Origin: Neiella marina | Lineage (GTDB): Bacteria > Pseudomonadota > Gammaproteobacteria > Enterobacterales > Neiellaceae | DNA length: 64,000 nt | Direction of reading: 5' to 3' | Assembly: GCF_002165625.1 (NCBI RefSeq) | Contig: NZ_NGNS01000007.1 | Location: forward strand, 112,819-176,818 | In this document: one piece after another, positions 1 to 8,714 of the stretch | Layout: each line of letters begins with the position of its first letter | Numbering within the stretch: the first letter of the stretch is position 1 | Position numbers and translations under genes: made by a program | Notes under the pieces: model-generated | Database searches by the model: none | Told to the model about the DNA's origin: nothing | The model's input: only the letters and a program-made list of their open reading frames with translations

Positions 1-1328
1 TGATGCAATTTCCCGAAGTAACCTATGCCATGTCTCGTATTGGTAGGGCGGAAATTGGTGGCGATCCTGAGCCTGTTAACAACATAGAAATTTACATTGG
101 CTTAAAGCCCGTTGCTGAATGGACAAGTGCAAACAGCCGCTACAAGTTGCAAGAGCTTATGGAGCACAAGCTTGAGCAGCATCCGGGCCTGCTATTCAAT
201 TTCTCTCAGCCTATTGCAACTCGGGTCGATGAGCTACTCTCGGGGGTTAAAGCTCAACTCGCAATTAAACTTTTTGGACCTGATCTAACTGTTTTGGCGC
301 AGAAAGGGCAAGCGATAGAGTCCGCAGTAAAGGATGTAGCTGGTGCGCGTGATGTCGCCATGGAGCAAATCGCTGGCGAATCTCAATTGGTAGTGAAACC
401 TAATCGTCGTGCTCTTTCCCGATATGGCTTAGATGTTGAAGATGTAATGTCATTGGTTCGTGACGGAATGGGAGGGGTAAGTGCGGGTCAGATCATTAAC
501 GGTAATGAACGCTATGACATCTATGTGCGAATAGCAGAGTCGTTCCGTCAAGACAGAGAACAAATCGCAGAGCTTCGTTTACGCTCTCCTTCTGGTGCAT
601 GGGTGCGCTTGGGGGATGTAGCAGAGGTGTCGGTAGAGTCTGGGCCACCGCAAGTGCGCCGGGATGATGTTCAACGCAGGGTTGTTGTTCAAGCCAACGT
701 CCATGGCAGAGATATGGGCAGCGTGGTGGCTGATATTCAGGAGGCGATTGCCAAGAAGGTTGATTTACCTCCCGGCTATTCAGTGGATATCGGGGGGCAG
801 TACGAAAACCAGCAGCGGGCACAGCAACGGTTGTCACTCGTAGTGCCGTTATCTCTTGGTTTAATTGCACTGCTATTGTATTTCACATTTGCTTCCGTTG
901 GGCAGGCGATGTTGATCCTTGTGAATGTTCCATTAGCTGTAATTGGTGGCGTGTTCGCTTTGTGGCTATCTGGCCAATACTTATCAGTGCCAAGTTCTGT
1001 TGGCTTCATTACGCTGTTTGGCGTCGCGGTGTTGAACGGTGTAGTGATGGTTGAAAGCATCAATCAACGCATTAAAGATGGTTCTCCTGCTGAAAGCGCC
1101 GTGTTTGATGGGGCGCTCTCAAGGCTCAGGCCGGTACTAATGACCGCAATGACCTCGGCACTGGGGCTCATCCCGATGTTACTCTCAAATGGTGTTGGCG
1201 CTGAGATCCAAAAACCACTGGCTACCGTTATTGTCGGAGGGTTGGTAACAGCAACGCTGCTAACACTCTTTGTACTACCAGTGCTATTCACTTGGTTTTC
1301 AAAAGGCAAATTACAGGAAACTTCATAA
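1..1328 (+). CDS. CzcA/CusA-family heavy-metal RND efflux pump, C-terminal part
   Basis: Inner-membrane proton-driven pump subunit of the heavy-metal efflux RND family, which works with a periplasmic adaptor and an outer-membrane channel to expel metal ions. The frame is open to the left edge, so the first half of a roughly 1030-residue protein is missing. What remains holds the periplasmic porter and docking region (about residues 1-270 of the fragment) and a block of hydrophobic helices from about residue 275 to the end, including the stretch GVAVLNGVVMVESINQR typical of this family. Next to a CadR-like regulator and a CDF exporter, the likely substrates are Cd, Zn, Co or Pb; which of these cannot be told from the sequence. 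A strong hairpin follows the stop. Confidence 0.93.
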   Translation, partial: MQFPEVTYAMSRIGRAEIGGDPEPVNNIEIYIGLKPVAEWTSANSRYKLQELMEHKLEQHPGLLFNFSQPIATRVDELLSGVKAQLAIKLFGPDLTVLAQKGQAIESAVKDVAGARDVAMEQIAGESQLVVKPNRRALSRYGLDVEDVMSLVRDGMGGVSAGQIINGNERYDIYVRIAESFRQDREQIAELRLRSPSGAWVRLGDVAEVSVESGPPQVRRDDVQRRVVVQANVHGRDMGSVVADIQEAIAKKVDLPPGYSVDIGGQYENQQRAQQRLSLVVPLSLGLIALLLYFTFASVGQAMLILVNVPLAVIGGVFALWLSGQYLSVPSSVGFITLFGVAVLNGVVMVESINQRIKDGSPAESAVFDGALSRLRPVLMTAMTSALGLIPMLLSNGVGAEIQKPLATVIVGGLVTATLLTLFVLPVLFTWFSKGKLQETS

Positions 1329-1335
1329 CTAAGTA

Positions 1336-1364
1336 GCCTACCGCTTCAGCTCGAAGCGGTAGGC
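1336..1364. terminator. Hairpin after the RND pump gene
   Basis: A perfect 12-bp inverted repeat, GCCTACCGCTTC and its complement, with a 5-base loop. It lies 7 bases after the pump stop codon, between that gene and the oppositely oriented merR-type gene. No clear T tract follows on either strand, so its action as an intrinsic terminator is inferred from position and stem strength. Confidence 0.55.
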
Positions 1365-1418
1365 AATGACACACCGGCCAAATTGTCCAAGATTGCTACA
1401 CAAGCTTAATTTTCAATT

Positions 1419-1820
1419 TCAGATGGATGATTTAGGTGATAGCTCATCCAAAATTCCACACTGCTCAATGGTGCGAGCTTGTCCACATTTTTGACGCAGT
1501 ACCTTTAAATCATCGTGAAGCTTTTGCAGATCAATAATACGAGACTTCACAATACCTATGTGTTCATCAATCATGCCGTTTACTTTCTCACAAGGTCTTC
1601 CTGGAGAGTCCTGAAGCATTATCAATTGTTTAATTTCATCCAAAGTCAAACCCAGAGTTCGACAATTTTTGATGAAAGTTAACTTATCCAGAGCCGGAGA
1701 GTCATACACACGAAAGTTTCCACCCGTCCTGGCTGGCGCAGAAATCAACCCTTCTTTTTCGTAGTAACGAATGGTCTGGACAGAGCACCCACTGCGTTTT
1801 GCCAATTCACCTATTTTCAT
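1419..1820 (-). CDS. MerR-family metal-responsive regulator, CadR/PbrR-like
   Basis: A 133-residue transcription factor expected to bind the elongated spacer of its own divergent promoter and activate it when metal is bound. The N-terminal winged helix (MKIGELAKRSGCSVQTIRYYEK) is the standard MerR DNA-binding domain. A dimerisation helix follows, then the pair of cysteines in KCGQ...EQCGIL near residues 112-121, which with an earlier Cys near residue 78 (GRPCEK) forms the Cd/Pb site pattern of CadR and PbrR. It is divergent from the CDF exporter gene, with the operator between them. Cd(II)/Pb(II) specificity is inferred from this cysteine pattern. Confidence 0.9.
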   Translation of the reverse strand: MKIGELAKRSGCSVQTIRYYEKEGLISAPARTGGNFRVYDSPALDKLTFIKNCRTLGLTLDEIKQLIMLQDSPGRPCEKVNGMIDEHIGIVKSRIIDLQKLHDDLKVLRQKCGQARTIEQCGILDELSPKSSI

Positions 1821-1839
1821 CTTGTATGAAAGCTCCTTA

Positions 1840-1870
1840 TTGACCCTATAGTAACTATAGAGTGTAGGCT
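1840..1870 (+). promoter_or_regulatory. MerR-type promoter and operator for the CDF exporter gene
   Basis: TTGACC (1840-1845) and TAGGCT (1865-1870) are separated by 19 bp, the over-long spacer typical of MerR-controlled promoters. The dyad ACCCTATAGT-A-ACTATAGAGT (1843-1863) fills the spacer with one mismatch between arms. This is the expected binding site of the adjacent CadR-like regulator. Confidence 0.88.
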
Positions 1871-1899
1871 TAGAGAAATAGTAACTTCAAGGCCTAGTT

Positions 1900-2811
1900 A
1901 TGACATCTGATCCCTCACAATGCTGTGGTTGCAAAAGTAATAAAGTTGATACATCGCCTTCGAATGAATTTCCGCAATCCGATCCTGCTTTGACAGAGTT
2001 AAATTTGGTTAGTGTGTTCAGCGTGCCAAAGATGGATTGCCCGTCGGAAGAAAACCTAATCAGGACAGCGTTTGCTAGCTTTGGCGAAACGGTCTCCTTC
2101 GACTTCGATATACCTAACCGTAAAGTTCATGTTTATCACGCTGACTCGCCCGAAAAGGTGGAGGTAACCATCAAATCGGTTGGTCTTGGTGCTCAGCGCC
2201 TATCGCTCGAACATGTCGATGCAGAAAGTGCCAAGAAGATATTAGAAGAAGCTAAGCACAACGACTCACGAGAAGCTTGGGTATTGAAATGGCTGCTTGG
2301 TATCAATGCAGTGATGTTTTTTATTGAGTTTGCAGTGGGCATTGTTGCGCAATCTGCGGGCCTTATTGCGGACTCTTTGGATATGTTTGCTGATGCAGCT
2401 GTTTACTTAGTGGCATTGTATGCTGTTGGAAAAGCGGCTGAAGCCAAGCTAAAAGCTGCGCATGTGTCTGGCTGGTTGCAGTTAATCTTAGCTGCTGGAT
2501 TGTTGATAGAGGTCGCTAGGCGAGCCTCTATGGGAAGTGAGCCCGTATCATTGCTGATGATGGCGATTGGTGGCGTTGCCTTAGTAGCAAACGTGATATG
2601 CCTTATGCTGATTTACAATGTTAGAGACAATGGCTCCCACATGAAAGCCAGCATGATTTTCTCAGCCAATGACGTGATAGCCAATGCTGGAGTCATTCTT
2701 GCTGGTCTTCTTGTTGCAGTGACAGGCTCGCAAATTCCTGATTTGGTGATTGGCGTTGTTATCGGGCTAGTCGTGGCAAACGGTGCTCGGCGCATACTTT
2801 CATTGCGATGA
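1900..2811 (+). CDS. Cation diffusion facilitator (CDF) family metal exporter with N-terminal metal-binding region
   Basis: A 303-residue inner-membrane metal/proton antiporter. The N terminus has a cysteine-rich start (QCCGCKS) and a ferredoxin-like HMA-type domain around residues 40-105 with the motif KMDCPSEE. Membrane helices begin near residue 128 and include the CDF metal-site motif ADSLDMFADA (about residues 160-170). The second metal-site helix carries SANDVIANAG (about residues 250-260). It starts about 30 bp after the MerR-type -10 box and so should be induced by the divergent regulator. Cadmium or zinc export is inferred from the regulator type. Confidence 0.9.
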   Translation: MTSDPSQCCGCKSNKVDTSPSNEFPQSDPALTELNLVSVFSVPKMDCPSEENLIRTAFASFGETVSFDFDIPNRKVHVYHADSPEKVEVTIKSVGLGAQRLSLEHVDAESAKKILEEAKHNDSREAWVLKWLLGINAVMFFIEFAVGIVAQSAGLIADSLDMFADAAVYLVALYAVGKAAEAKLKAAHVSGWLQLILAAGLLIEVARRASMGSEPVSLLMMAIGGVALVANVICLMLIYNVRDNGSHMKASMIFSANDVIANAGVILAGLLVAVTGSQIPDLVIGVVIGLVVANGARRILSLR

Positions 2812-2906
2812 CCACGGCGCTTTGCGTGCTTTTTTACAACCATTTGAGACTCCACTAACGAGCAGCGTTAAAAGGTTTCAAATATATGTTCAATCGAGGA
2901 TGCAGC

Positions 2907-3392
2907 ATGTCTTATTTATCAAGCTTGGAGCTAAAGGTCCCGCCAATCATTGTGCTCCTACTGACAGCCAGTCTCATGTTGTTGTCATCGGAAGTTACTG
3001 AGCCGCTCTCTTTTGATGTACCAGCAACTCAAGGTTTAGGTTGGTTTTTCGCTATTGGAGGATTGATTGTCATTGGACGTGGTGTGCAAGTATTTCGGCA
3101 CCACCAAACAACAGTCGATCCACGCGTTCCAGATGCTTCAAGCCATTTGGTGGTGTCAGACATATATGGCTATACACGCAATCCAATGTACCTTGGGATG
3201 GCTCTATGTTTGGTTGGATGGGCATTCTATCTTTGCAATTTGATTGCTCTTGGACTTGTATTTGTCTTCATGGCCTACATCACTCAGTTTCAGATTATCC
3301 CAGAAGAGCGCTTTCTCGGCAGAAAGTTTGGGCAATGCTACACGGATTACGCTGGAAAGGTTGGGCGCTGGGTCGGGAAAAAGAATAGCTAA
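2907..3392 (+). CDS. Isoprenylcysteine carboxyl methyltransferase-like (ICMT/NnrU-type) membrane protein
   Basis: A small integral membrane methyltransferase-like protein with about four hydrophobic helices. The C-terminal half has the family signature: GYTRNPMYLG around residue 94 and IIPEERFLGRKFG near the end, with the E-E-R segment used for cofactor binding in this superfamily. An in-frame ATG exists at 2886, but GAGG just upstream of 2907 favours the later start. Such genes are often found in metal-resistance clusters, and its substrate is unknown. It is probably co-transcribed with the CDF exporter, about 95 bp upstream. Confidence 0.8.
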   Translation: MSYLSSLELKVPPIIVLLLTASLMLLSSEVTEPLSFDVPATQGLGWFFAIGGLIVIGRGVQVFRHHQTTVDPRVPDASSHLVVSDIYGYTRNPMYLGMALCLVGWAFYLCNLIALGLVFVFMAYITQFQIIPEERFLGRKFGQCYTDYAGKVGRWVGKKNS

Positions 3393-3469
3393 TAAAATTC
3401 CTAATAAGCGTAGCTAACAGTAACTCATTTGTGTCCAGAAATCAGTTTTCGCCTTGGACTTAGTTTTGT

Positions 3470-3784
3470 TTATTTGCTTTTTGGAGCGTGACCGCCAATA
3501 CGGCCAAAGTCTTCACCAGGCAGGTCAATTTCTTTGTTGACGATCGCCAGGCTACGACGCTTGTCGCGTAAGGTGCTCAAGGCAAATTTGAAGCAGTCAT
3601 GACAAAGATCTAGATGATAAGCACTGCCGTCTTCAGAAGGTGCGTACCCCCATTTCGCTGAGAGCTCTCCACACTCATCAAGTTTCATGTCATTGTCATT
3701 GACTTCGAGCATTACACTTTCCCCACAAACATCGCAGCGCCGGTCTATGACTATTTCATTGTTCTTTTCATCGTAAATATTCAT
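3470..3784 (-). CDS. Hypothetical zinc-binding protein (CxxC...CxxC), paralogue of the gene at 40220
   Basis: A 104-residue acidic protein with two Cys pairs, CDVCGES near residue 17 and LCHDC near residue 60, suggesting a treble-clef or zinc-ribbon fold. It is clearly paralogous to the 101-residue product at 40220-40525: both start with a xIYDEKN motif and share RRSLA...EIDLP.EDFGRI near the end. The two copies are in opposite orientation and each lies near a different Tn7-like operon, which suggests transposon cargo. No function is recognised. Confidence 0.75.
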   Translation of the reverse strand: MNIYDEKNNEIVIDRRCDVCGESVMLEVNDNDMKLDECGELSAKWGYAPSEDGSAYHLDLCHDCFKFALSTLRDKRRSLAIVNKEIDLPGEDFGRIGGHAPKSK

Positions 3785-3886
3785 CGCTACCCCCAGTTTT
3801 AAAGGCCTTGCTCACCCCCAACGGTGGCCATTACCAAAACCCTGTTAATCGCTGTATGGAATGTATAAGCCGCATTGACGAATAGT

Positions 3887-4069
3887 TCATTCTCCCTCGT
3901 CCAAAAGCGGCTTATCTAAGTCGATTTCTACGCCACAAATTAGCTCGTTTCCTGTATGATACATGCAAGCAGTTAGTGGGATTAATCGCTCTGGGCAATG
4001 GTGAATATCAGCGGCCAGAAACGATAGGAATTCAGCAATGTAACACTTGTCCTCACTGGTCTTTTTCAT
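3887..4069 (-). CDS. Small hypothetical protein
   Basis: A 60-residue protein with a good ribosome binding site (AGGGGAT) about 6 bases before the ATG. It contains several Cys and His residues but no motif I recognise. It is followed by the minus-strand zinc-protein gene and may belong to the same transcript. It is shorter than most annotated genes, but its codon use and ribosome site support it. Confidence 0.55.
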   Translation of the reverse strand: MKKTSEDKCYIAEFLSFLAADIHHCPERLIPLTACMYHTGNELICGVEIDLDKPLLDEGE

Positions 4070-4132
4070 TGTCTATCCCCTTGTGTCTTTATTAAAATCT
4101 TGTAGTCTCATGTCAGCGAAGCGTCTACGAGT

Positions 4133-4708
4133 TCACTCAAAACTTCCCTGGGATTTGGCTGTGAGATAGTCCTTGATGGCGACCATGCCGGACATGCCAA
4201 ATTCCAAAATAATCTCTCGTGGCACACGCTGGCCGAACGATGCTAACTTAGCCGTGTCGAACCAGATTATTGCCTCTCGCACACTGCGAAAAAACTCGCT
4301 GCATAATGCATAGAATTCATAGAAAGTAGTCTCATAGTCGAAGTCCTCACTCTTACGTATATTGGTATCGTTGCGAGTTGAGTAACTGGCCCATGTTGTT
4401 AGCTCAGACAACCCAACCTTCACGTGCACCAGTGTGGTCTTTAGCTCACATAGGTAGCGTTCCAGTACGCTTGCGGTGTAATACGTCGCACCGCTTTCGC
4501 CGGTAAAAGGTAACTGATAGGTATTTCCAGAGACCTGCGGCCAAATGAGATTGGAGTCTGCAATCTTTAGCTCGTTGAATGAAAGAGCTCCGCTCGACAA
4601 GCGCCACCGGTCATTCGCTCTCCATGAGGCAAAGATTCGATATCTTGGGTCATCTTCACTGGCTTGATGAAGACGCAGTACAAACCATCCTTCCGCTTCT
4701 ATCACCAT
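4133..4708 (-). CDS. Hypothetical protein
   Basis: A soluble, roughly 191-residue protein with no signal peptide, membrane helix or motif I can name. The N-terminal half looks beta-rich and the C-terminal half helical. A GTG 21 bases upstream (4729) is an alternative start; the ATG at 4708 is preferred only weakly. It heads a minus-strand run of three small genes leading towards 3470. Confidence 0.6.
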   Translation of the reverse strand: MVIEAEGWFVLRLHQASEDDPRYRIFASWRANDRWRLSSGALSFNELKIADSNLIWPQVSGNTYQLPFTGESGATYYTASVLERYLCELKTTLVHVKVGLSELTTWASYSTRNDTNIRKSEDFDYETTFYEFYALCSEFFRSVREAIIWFDTAKLASFGQRVPREIILEFGMSGMVAIKDYLTAKSQGSFE

Positions 4709-4780
4709 TGTTTTTGTCTCTGGTATCACTTTGATTTACTCGTATGTAAGCCAATTTTTTGTTGCTTTTCCAGCTTGTTA

Positions 4781-4837
4781 AGTGGCACTCCTGAAAGTTT
4801 TAGTGGCACTCCTGAAGATTTAAGTGGCACTCCTGAA
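4781..4837. repeat. Three direct repeats of a 15-bp box at exact 21-bp period
   Basis: AGTGGCACTCCTGAA occurs at 4781, 4802 and 4823 with no mismatch. The 21-bp period is two helical turns, as expected for a row of protein binding sites. Terminal arrays of this kind are seen at ends of IS21-family elements, but no istA or istB gene is nearby, so this may be a remnant end or an operator array for the gene at 4893. Confidence 0.8.
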
Positions 4838-4892
4838 TCGACGGTGTTTGGGACGCTATTATGAACTTGAGCATCGAACGAGGGAGTTAAAA

Positions 4893-5183
4893 ATGGAACC
4901 TAGGATTTCTATCAACCATCACGTCGAAAACCTGTACCCAAGGTTGGTACTTCTCGATGAGATTTTGGTTTCCAGCCGGTGCACGATACCGATGCTTGGG
5001 CTTCTCAGAGATATGGCTTTGTTGGTCGGCCCCGACGAGCAAATAGAGGTCTATAAAGCACATTATTTCGCGGATTTGCCGCTCCCAGAGCTTTGCTGCA
5101 TCAGTTCGCCTGGGGTAGACGACGCTCTCCTCGATGCGTTGTTTGATGGTTTTGCGCAACGTATTGCCGCGTTGAAGTTATAA
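4893..5183 (+). CDS. Hypothetical protein
   Basis: A 96-residue protein. The ATG at 4893 follows GAGGGAG and is preferred over an upstream in-frame start at 4824 that lies inside the tandem-repeat region. The sequence is mostly helical and acidic at the C terminus. I do not recognise a family. It is followed after 14 bases by the Phd-like gene, so the two may form an operon. Confidence 0.55.
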   Translation: MEPRISINHHVENLYPRLVLLDEILVSSRCTIPMLGLLRDMALLVGPDEQIEVYKAHYFADLPLPELCCISSPGVDDALLDALFDGFAQRIAALKL

Positions 5184-5197
5184 CAGAGGATATTCAC

Positions 5198-5389
5198 ATG
5201 AAGGACAAGTATGACTTTCCAGGTAGTACAGGTGGTGTGGTGGCACTCCCGGTGACCCGGTTTCGAAGAGACCTAAATACAGTGCTACGCAGGGTGCATT
5301 CGGGTCAATGGAGTAGGATCTTCATCACGAGAAACAACACCGTTTTTGCTGTAGCGCTGCCTTATAGTGAGCAATGGCATGAGTTGTAG
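5198..5389 (+). CDS. Phd/YefM-like antitoxin-type protein, orphan
   Basis: A 63-residue protein preceded by AGAGGATAT. The pattern VTRFRRDLNTVLRRVHSGQ...IFITRNNTVFAVALP resembles the Phd/YefM fold, in which a short helix pair is followed by a beta hairpin with a Thr-Arg-Asn turn. No Doc, RelE or PIN-type toxin gene is adjacent, so it is either an orphan antitoxin or a small DNA-binding regulator. The family call is by motif resemblance only. Confidence 0.5.
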   Translation: MKDKYDFPGSTGGVVALPVTRFRRDLNTVLRRVHSGQWSRIFITRNNTVFAVALPYSEQWHEL

Positions 5390-5568
5390 CTGTAAAAACT
5401 CCGCTTCGTAAAAGATAAAAGGCTCATGAACATCGACATGGGCTATTGAGTTAAGTAGTGTGCTAGGAACTGTGCAACATGAGTGGGTTTAGTAACCATT
5501 CCTATCCTAGGTTCGAAAGGCATGCATATTCATAGCAGTCTACTTAGTTAGTCAATCGCGTGCCTTGG

Positions 5569-7734
5569 TTAAACATCCTTAATCAGTTGCATTAAGCCTT
5601 GCGGATCCGTGGCCAGCAGGGTGGACGGAGGCGAACCGTTCAACAATTCATGAGGCGCTTGCAACCACTGATATGCGAAAAGGGGAACCTTAAAAACTTG
5701 CAAAATTTGATCGTAAAGCTCGCGGTGTTCACCAAGTGCTAGTCGAAGTGCATTGGCTCCCATAGACAGCTCAAGGTAGGAGTACTTTTGGTCGAGAGGA
5801 AGGAGGTTTTTGACAGCAAAACATTCTCCTGTGATAGGGCATTGTACTATGACACGTCGGGCATCAAGCTTGTTTATACGGACGTATACCGTTGGTCTTC
5901 TGATCCCCATACCGGATTGACGGTGAAAGCTGTACATTAGTCGTTCTGAGGCAAAATGATTTCCCTTACAAACAACGGCTCGTCTATGGACGATTGACCT
6001 TTCTGCTTTTTCTATCTGATAGTTGTCCGCCATTTCGGGCCACTCCTGCTTGATGGTGAATATACTGGGGACGCCTGGCGTAGGCACGAAGCACCGCAAA
6101 AACAATTGTCTCTTCAGTGGCGAAGCAATGAGAGAAGCACACTGTTTCACTTTCTCTACTGTTGCTGGATAACTGCACTGAGCCCCCCATGTTTCGCGTA
6201 GTTCAGCGCACTTGATCGAAAATGTTCTGGCTAACCAAGGAACCAGTAGGTGAGTTTTGAGAAGCTGTAAGATGGAGAGCCCGGAAACATGTGCCGAGCC
6301 ATTGCGGGTATGTAGAGGTAATAAACGGCAATCTACCAATGAGACTAATTGCTTATCCGTGATGCTCAGTAGTCTTCGAACAGATTTAGCGGGAACAGAT
6401 GCTTGGCTTAGATTCATTAATCCCGCATAGCAGAGGTGCTCAAAACTGTCGCTACGGATATTAATAGATGCGAGTAATGTGGCTGCCGGTCGCGTAGTTG
6501 CAATGGTTGGGCTGTTTTTTATCTCAGATAATAATACTAAGGTACTGACACCGAAACCTTTCAATAGATCGCCGTAGTCTTGAAGACAGAGATAGTTCTC
6601 TCCATTCGCTGCACGCTCAGCACCATAATCAGTGACGAGCTGCAAAAGAGAAAAGATACTGTCTCGGAAAATTCTAACTTCGTGACTAGGTCTCACAAGC
6701 TCCTGCTTAGCGAGGTCGGTTACGGTAGTTTCATCTTGCATACCCAGGACGAGCTCTAACTGACTCAAGCTGACTTGAAACCGTAGTTGACAGTTTTCGT
6801 CGCTATCGCAACTTGAACTGAGTGCTTGTCTGCGTACTGTGCGAACGGGATAGCCAGATTCTGAGGGAAAATCTTCACAGTCGGATGATTTGTCTGGCTT
6901 TGGTTTCCAAAGCGCCAGTGCCCAATGCGTTTCGAGCGCTTCTTGAAGGGTAATCATCGGCAACAACACCGCCACATAGCCAAGATTGGCGACAACTTTA
7001 CGGTGCACGTGGCATCCCATAGACCAACGATTCGCCTCATCTATTTGTGTGAGCAGTGCAAAAGCGCTATCTAGTTTGCTACTCCAATCGATATTCTCTG
7101 GCGGGCGCTCGCCTTTTTCGAACAATGAATCGTAGGGCCTGACGCAACGCTGAGCAGCCAACCACAAATCACGCAGAAAGCTAAGGCGTTTTGACTTTTG
7201 GCTTTTAAAGAAACGCTTCTGCCAGCTAGGCTGTGTTTCCACTTCAGCGTCGGAGCCAACAGATAGATGAGCCCCGCAGTCTTCGCAACGAAGCTCTAGA
7301 ATTGAACTAGTCCATTTAAATGGAGCAAGACAACGCAAACATGCTTTAACCAGCGGAGTCTTGTGCTTGATGCAATGGTTGAAACCCAGTAACGTCCAGT
7401 CAGTTCGCAGGTAAGGCTGCTCTTGTATGCATTGAGGACAAACCTTCGGGTAAGTGGATTCTATATTCTTAAACGCGCGAAATTCATCTCTCAGAAACTC
7501 AGTCAACCGACTACATATACAAGATTCTGCTTCAAGTAAAACAGCTGCATGGCCTGTCAAACTCGAAAGACACGCAGCAAGCTTGTCGGGCTGAAGAGAA
7601 ACCGCACTAAAGGCTGGCAGCAGCATATCTCTGAACATATCTGTGGGCGAGCACCAGCCATTGACCAAGGCTATTCGTATCGCGTATCCCCGCAGTGACT
7701 CGCCCTTAATGATTGCCGGATGATTACGTAGCAT
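5569..7734 (-). CDS. tniQ: TnsD/TniQ-family target-selection protein of Tn7-like element 1
   Basis: A 721-residue protein of the TniQ family, which in Tn7-like transposons recognises the target site and recruits TnsC. The N-terminal TniQ domain has the opening GESLRGYAIRIALVNG and a zinc finger around residues 95-155: CPQC, then CIKH, then CLRC, then CEDC. The long C-terminal half has no motif I can place and is expected to contact the target DNA. It is the last gene of the minus-strand tns operon, starting 6 bases after the tnsC stop. Its length is closer to TnsD than to a short TniQ, so sequence-specific attachment-site targeting is inferred. Confidence 0.9.
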   Translation of the reverse strand: MLRNHPAIIKGESLRGYAIRIALVNGWCSPTDMFRDMLLPAFSAVSLQPDKLAACLSSLTGHAAVLLEAESCICSRLTEFLRDEFRAFKNIESTYPKVCPQCIQEQPYLRTDWTLLGFNHCIKHKTPLVKACLRCLAPFKWTSSILELRCEDCGAHLSVGSDAEVETQPSWQKRFFKSQKSKRLSFLRDLWLAAQRCVRPYDSLFEKGERPPENIDWSSKLDSAFALLTQIDEANRWSMGCHVHRKVVANLGYVAVLLPMITLQEALETHWALALWKPKPDKSSDCEDFPSESGYPVRTVRRQALSSSCDSDENCQLRFQVSLSQLELVLGMQDETTVTDLAKQELVRPSHEVRIFRDSIFSLLQLVTDYGAERAANGENYLCLQDYGDLLKGFGVSTLVLLSEIKNSPTIATTRPAATLLASINIRSDSFEHLCYAGLMNLSQASVPAKSVRRLLSITDKQLVSLVDCRLLPLHTRNGSAHVSGLSILQLLKTHLLVPWLARTFSIKCAELRETWGAQCSYPATVEKVKQCASLIASPLKRQLFLRCFVPTPGVPSIFTIKQEWPEMADNYQIEKAERSIVHRRAVVCKGNHFASERLMYSFHRQSGMGIRRPTVYVRINKLDARRVIVQCPITGECFAVKNLLPLDQKYSYLELSMGANALRLALGEHRELYDQILQVFKVPLFAYQWLQAPHELLNGSPPSTLLATDPQGLMQLIKDV

Positions 7735-7739
7735 ATCGG

Positions 7740-8714
7740 TTACCCCGCATCCTTGGTCGCAGATGTACGCGATTCATACCAGGCCCAAAGATCCTGGTCT
7801 TTTAGTTCGCTTGAAAATGGATTCGGGGGAAGCGCAGCTCGGTTCCTGTGCATCTTTACAAAGCCTTGCTCTAGTGCCTTTAGCGTGAGTGGTTCGTCTT
7901 CAGAGAGTAGCTCTAACGACTCTTCAAGCAGATTTGCAAGGCCGCCTAAGTAGCCGGAGCAAGCGAGCCATAGACGCATAGCGTTGGACTCGTCTGTAAA
8001 GGGGAGAGCTCGCACAGGAAGATTGTTTTCAAATTCAGCTAAAATCCGCACCCAATAGCTGGTTTTACTAGCCTTGGACTTCTGTTCAAGATCATAAGGC
8101 GACATCTGATAGCCTTGTCTCGAGCGGTTGATCAACTGCTTCTCTTCGCGATCTTCATCTGTCTGGTTCTTGTGCTGTTGTACGTCGTAGATACGCAACG
8201 TCTTTGGCATGCCTACAAGCGCGATGCCTACTGCGGATTTGTCTAGAAGAACTTTCAGATAGTCGGCAAACAGTTGAACTTTGCGAGAGGTGTGCTCAGG
8301 CAATACATGATGGGCTTCATCTATGATTATGAGTTCAATGTTGTAGAGTTTTAGTTTCTTACGAAGATCGTCGCGTAAATCATCATGGAGCCCTTTGGGG
8401 CGTTTTACACCGAGTTCACGCAGCAATTCCTTGGTGATCGAGAGTGGCGTGGATTGCTCATCCAATGACACATAGAGTATGGGATGATGGATGACTCCTT
8501 CGGGAGATTTCTTTTCCGCCTTTTCGTTTTCTTTTTCGGTGTAACGTCGGCATGCCGTTGATTTTCCTGCGCCTGAGCGTGCAGTGATGACGACGATTTT
8601 AGCTTTGTAGCCCGAGGTTTTCCTGACGTCTTCAAGCACCCGGTGGACAGCTTGATATTGAGGATGCTTGTACACTCGCTTCAGGAATTCAATGGTTGAT
8701 GGCTTACGTGGCAT
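7740..8714 (-). CDS. tnsC: TnsC-like AAA+ ATPase of Tn7-like element 1
   Basis: A 324-residue AAA+ regulator that links target recognition to the transposase. Walker A is SGAGKST (about residues 47-53) and Walker B is LIIIDEAHHVL. An arginine-rich stretch follows the sensor region. Its start overlaps the tnsB stop by one base, and the order tnsA-tnsB-tnsC-tniQ is canonical. By family, it should form ATP-dependent filaments on target DNA. Confidence 0.92.
   Translation of the reverse strand: MPRKPSTIEFLKRVYKHPQYQAVHRVLEDVRKTSGYKAKIVVITARSGAGKSTACRRYTEKENEKAEKKSPEGVIHHPILYVSLDEQSTPLSITKELLRELGVKRPKGLHDDLRDDLRKKLKLYNIELIIIDEAHHVLPEHTSRKVQLFADYLKVLLDKSAVGIALVGMPKTLRIYDVQQHKNQTDEDREEKQLINRSRQGYQMSPYDLEQKSKASKTSYWVRILAEFENNLPVRALPFTDESNAMRLWLACSGYLGGLANLLEESLELLSEDEPLTLKALEQGFVKMHRNRAALPPNPFSSELKDQDLWAWYESRTSATKDAG

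Noticed and set aside
496..870. Antisense frame inside the RND pump gene
   Set aside because: It is fully contained in a well-supported gene on the other strand. The same applies to other antisense frames, for example 16320-16577, 24423-24722, 30087-30383 and 52671-52934.
2783..3001. A 72-codon frame between the CDF and ICMT genes
   Set aside because: It overlaps both genes in another frame, lacks a ribosome site and has no recognisable protein features.
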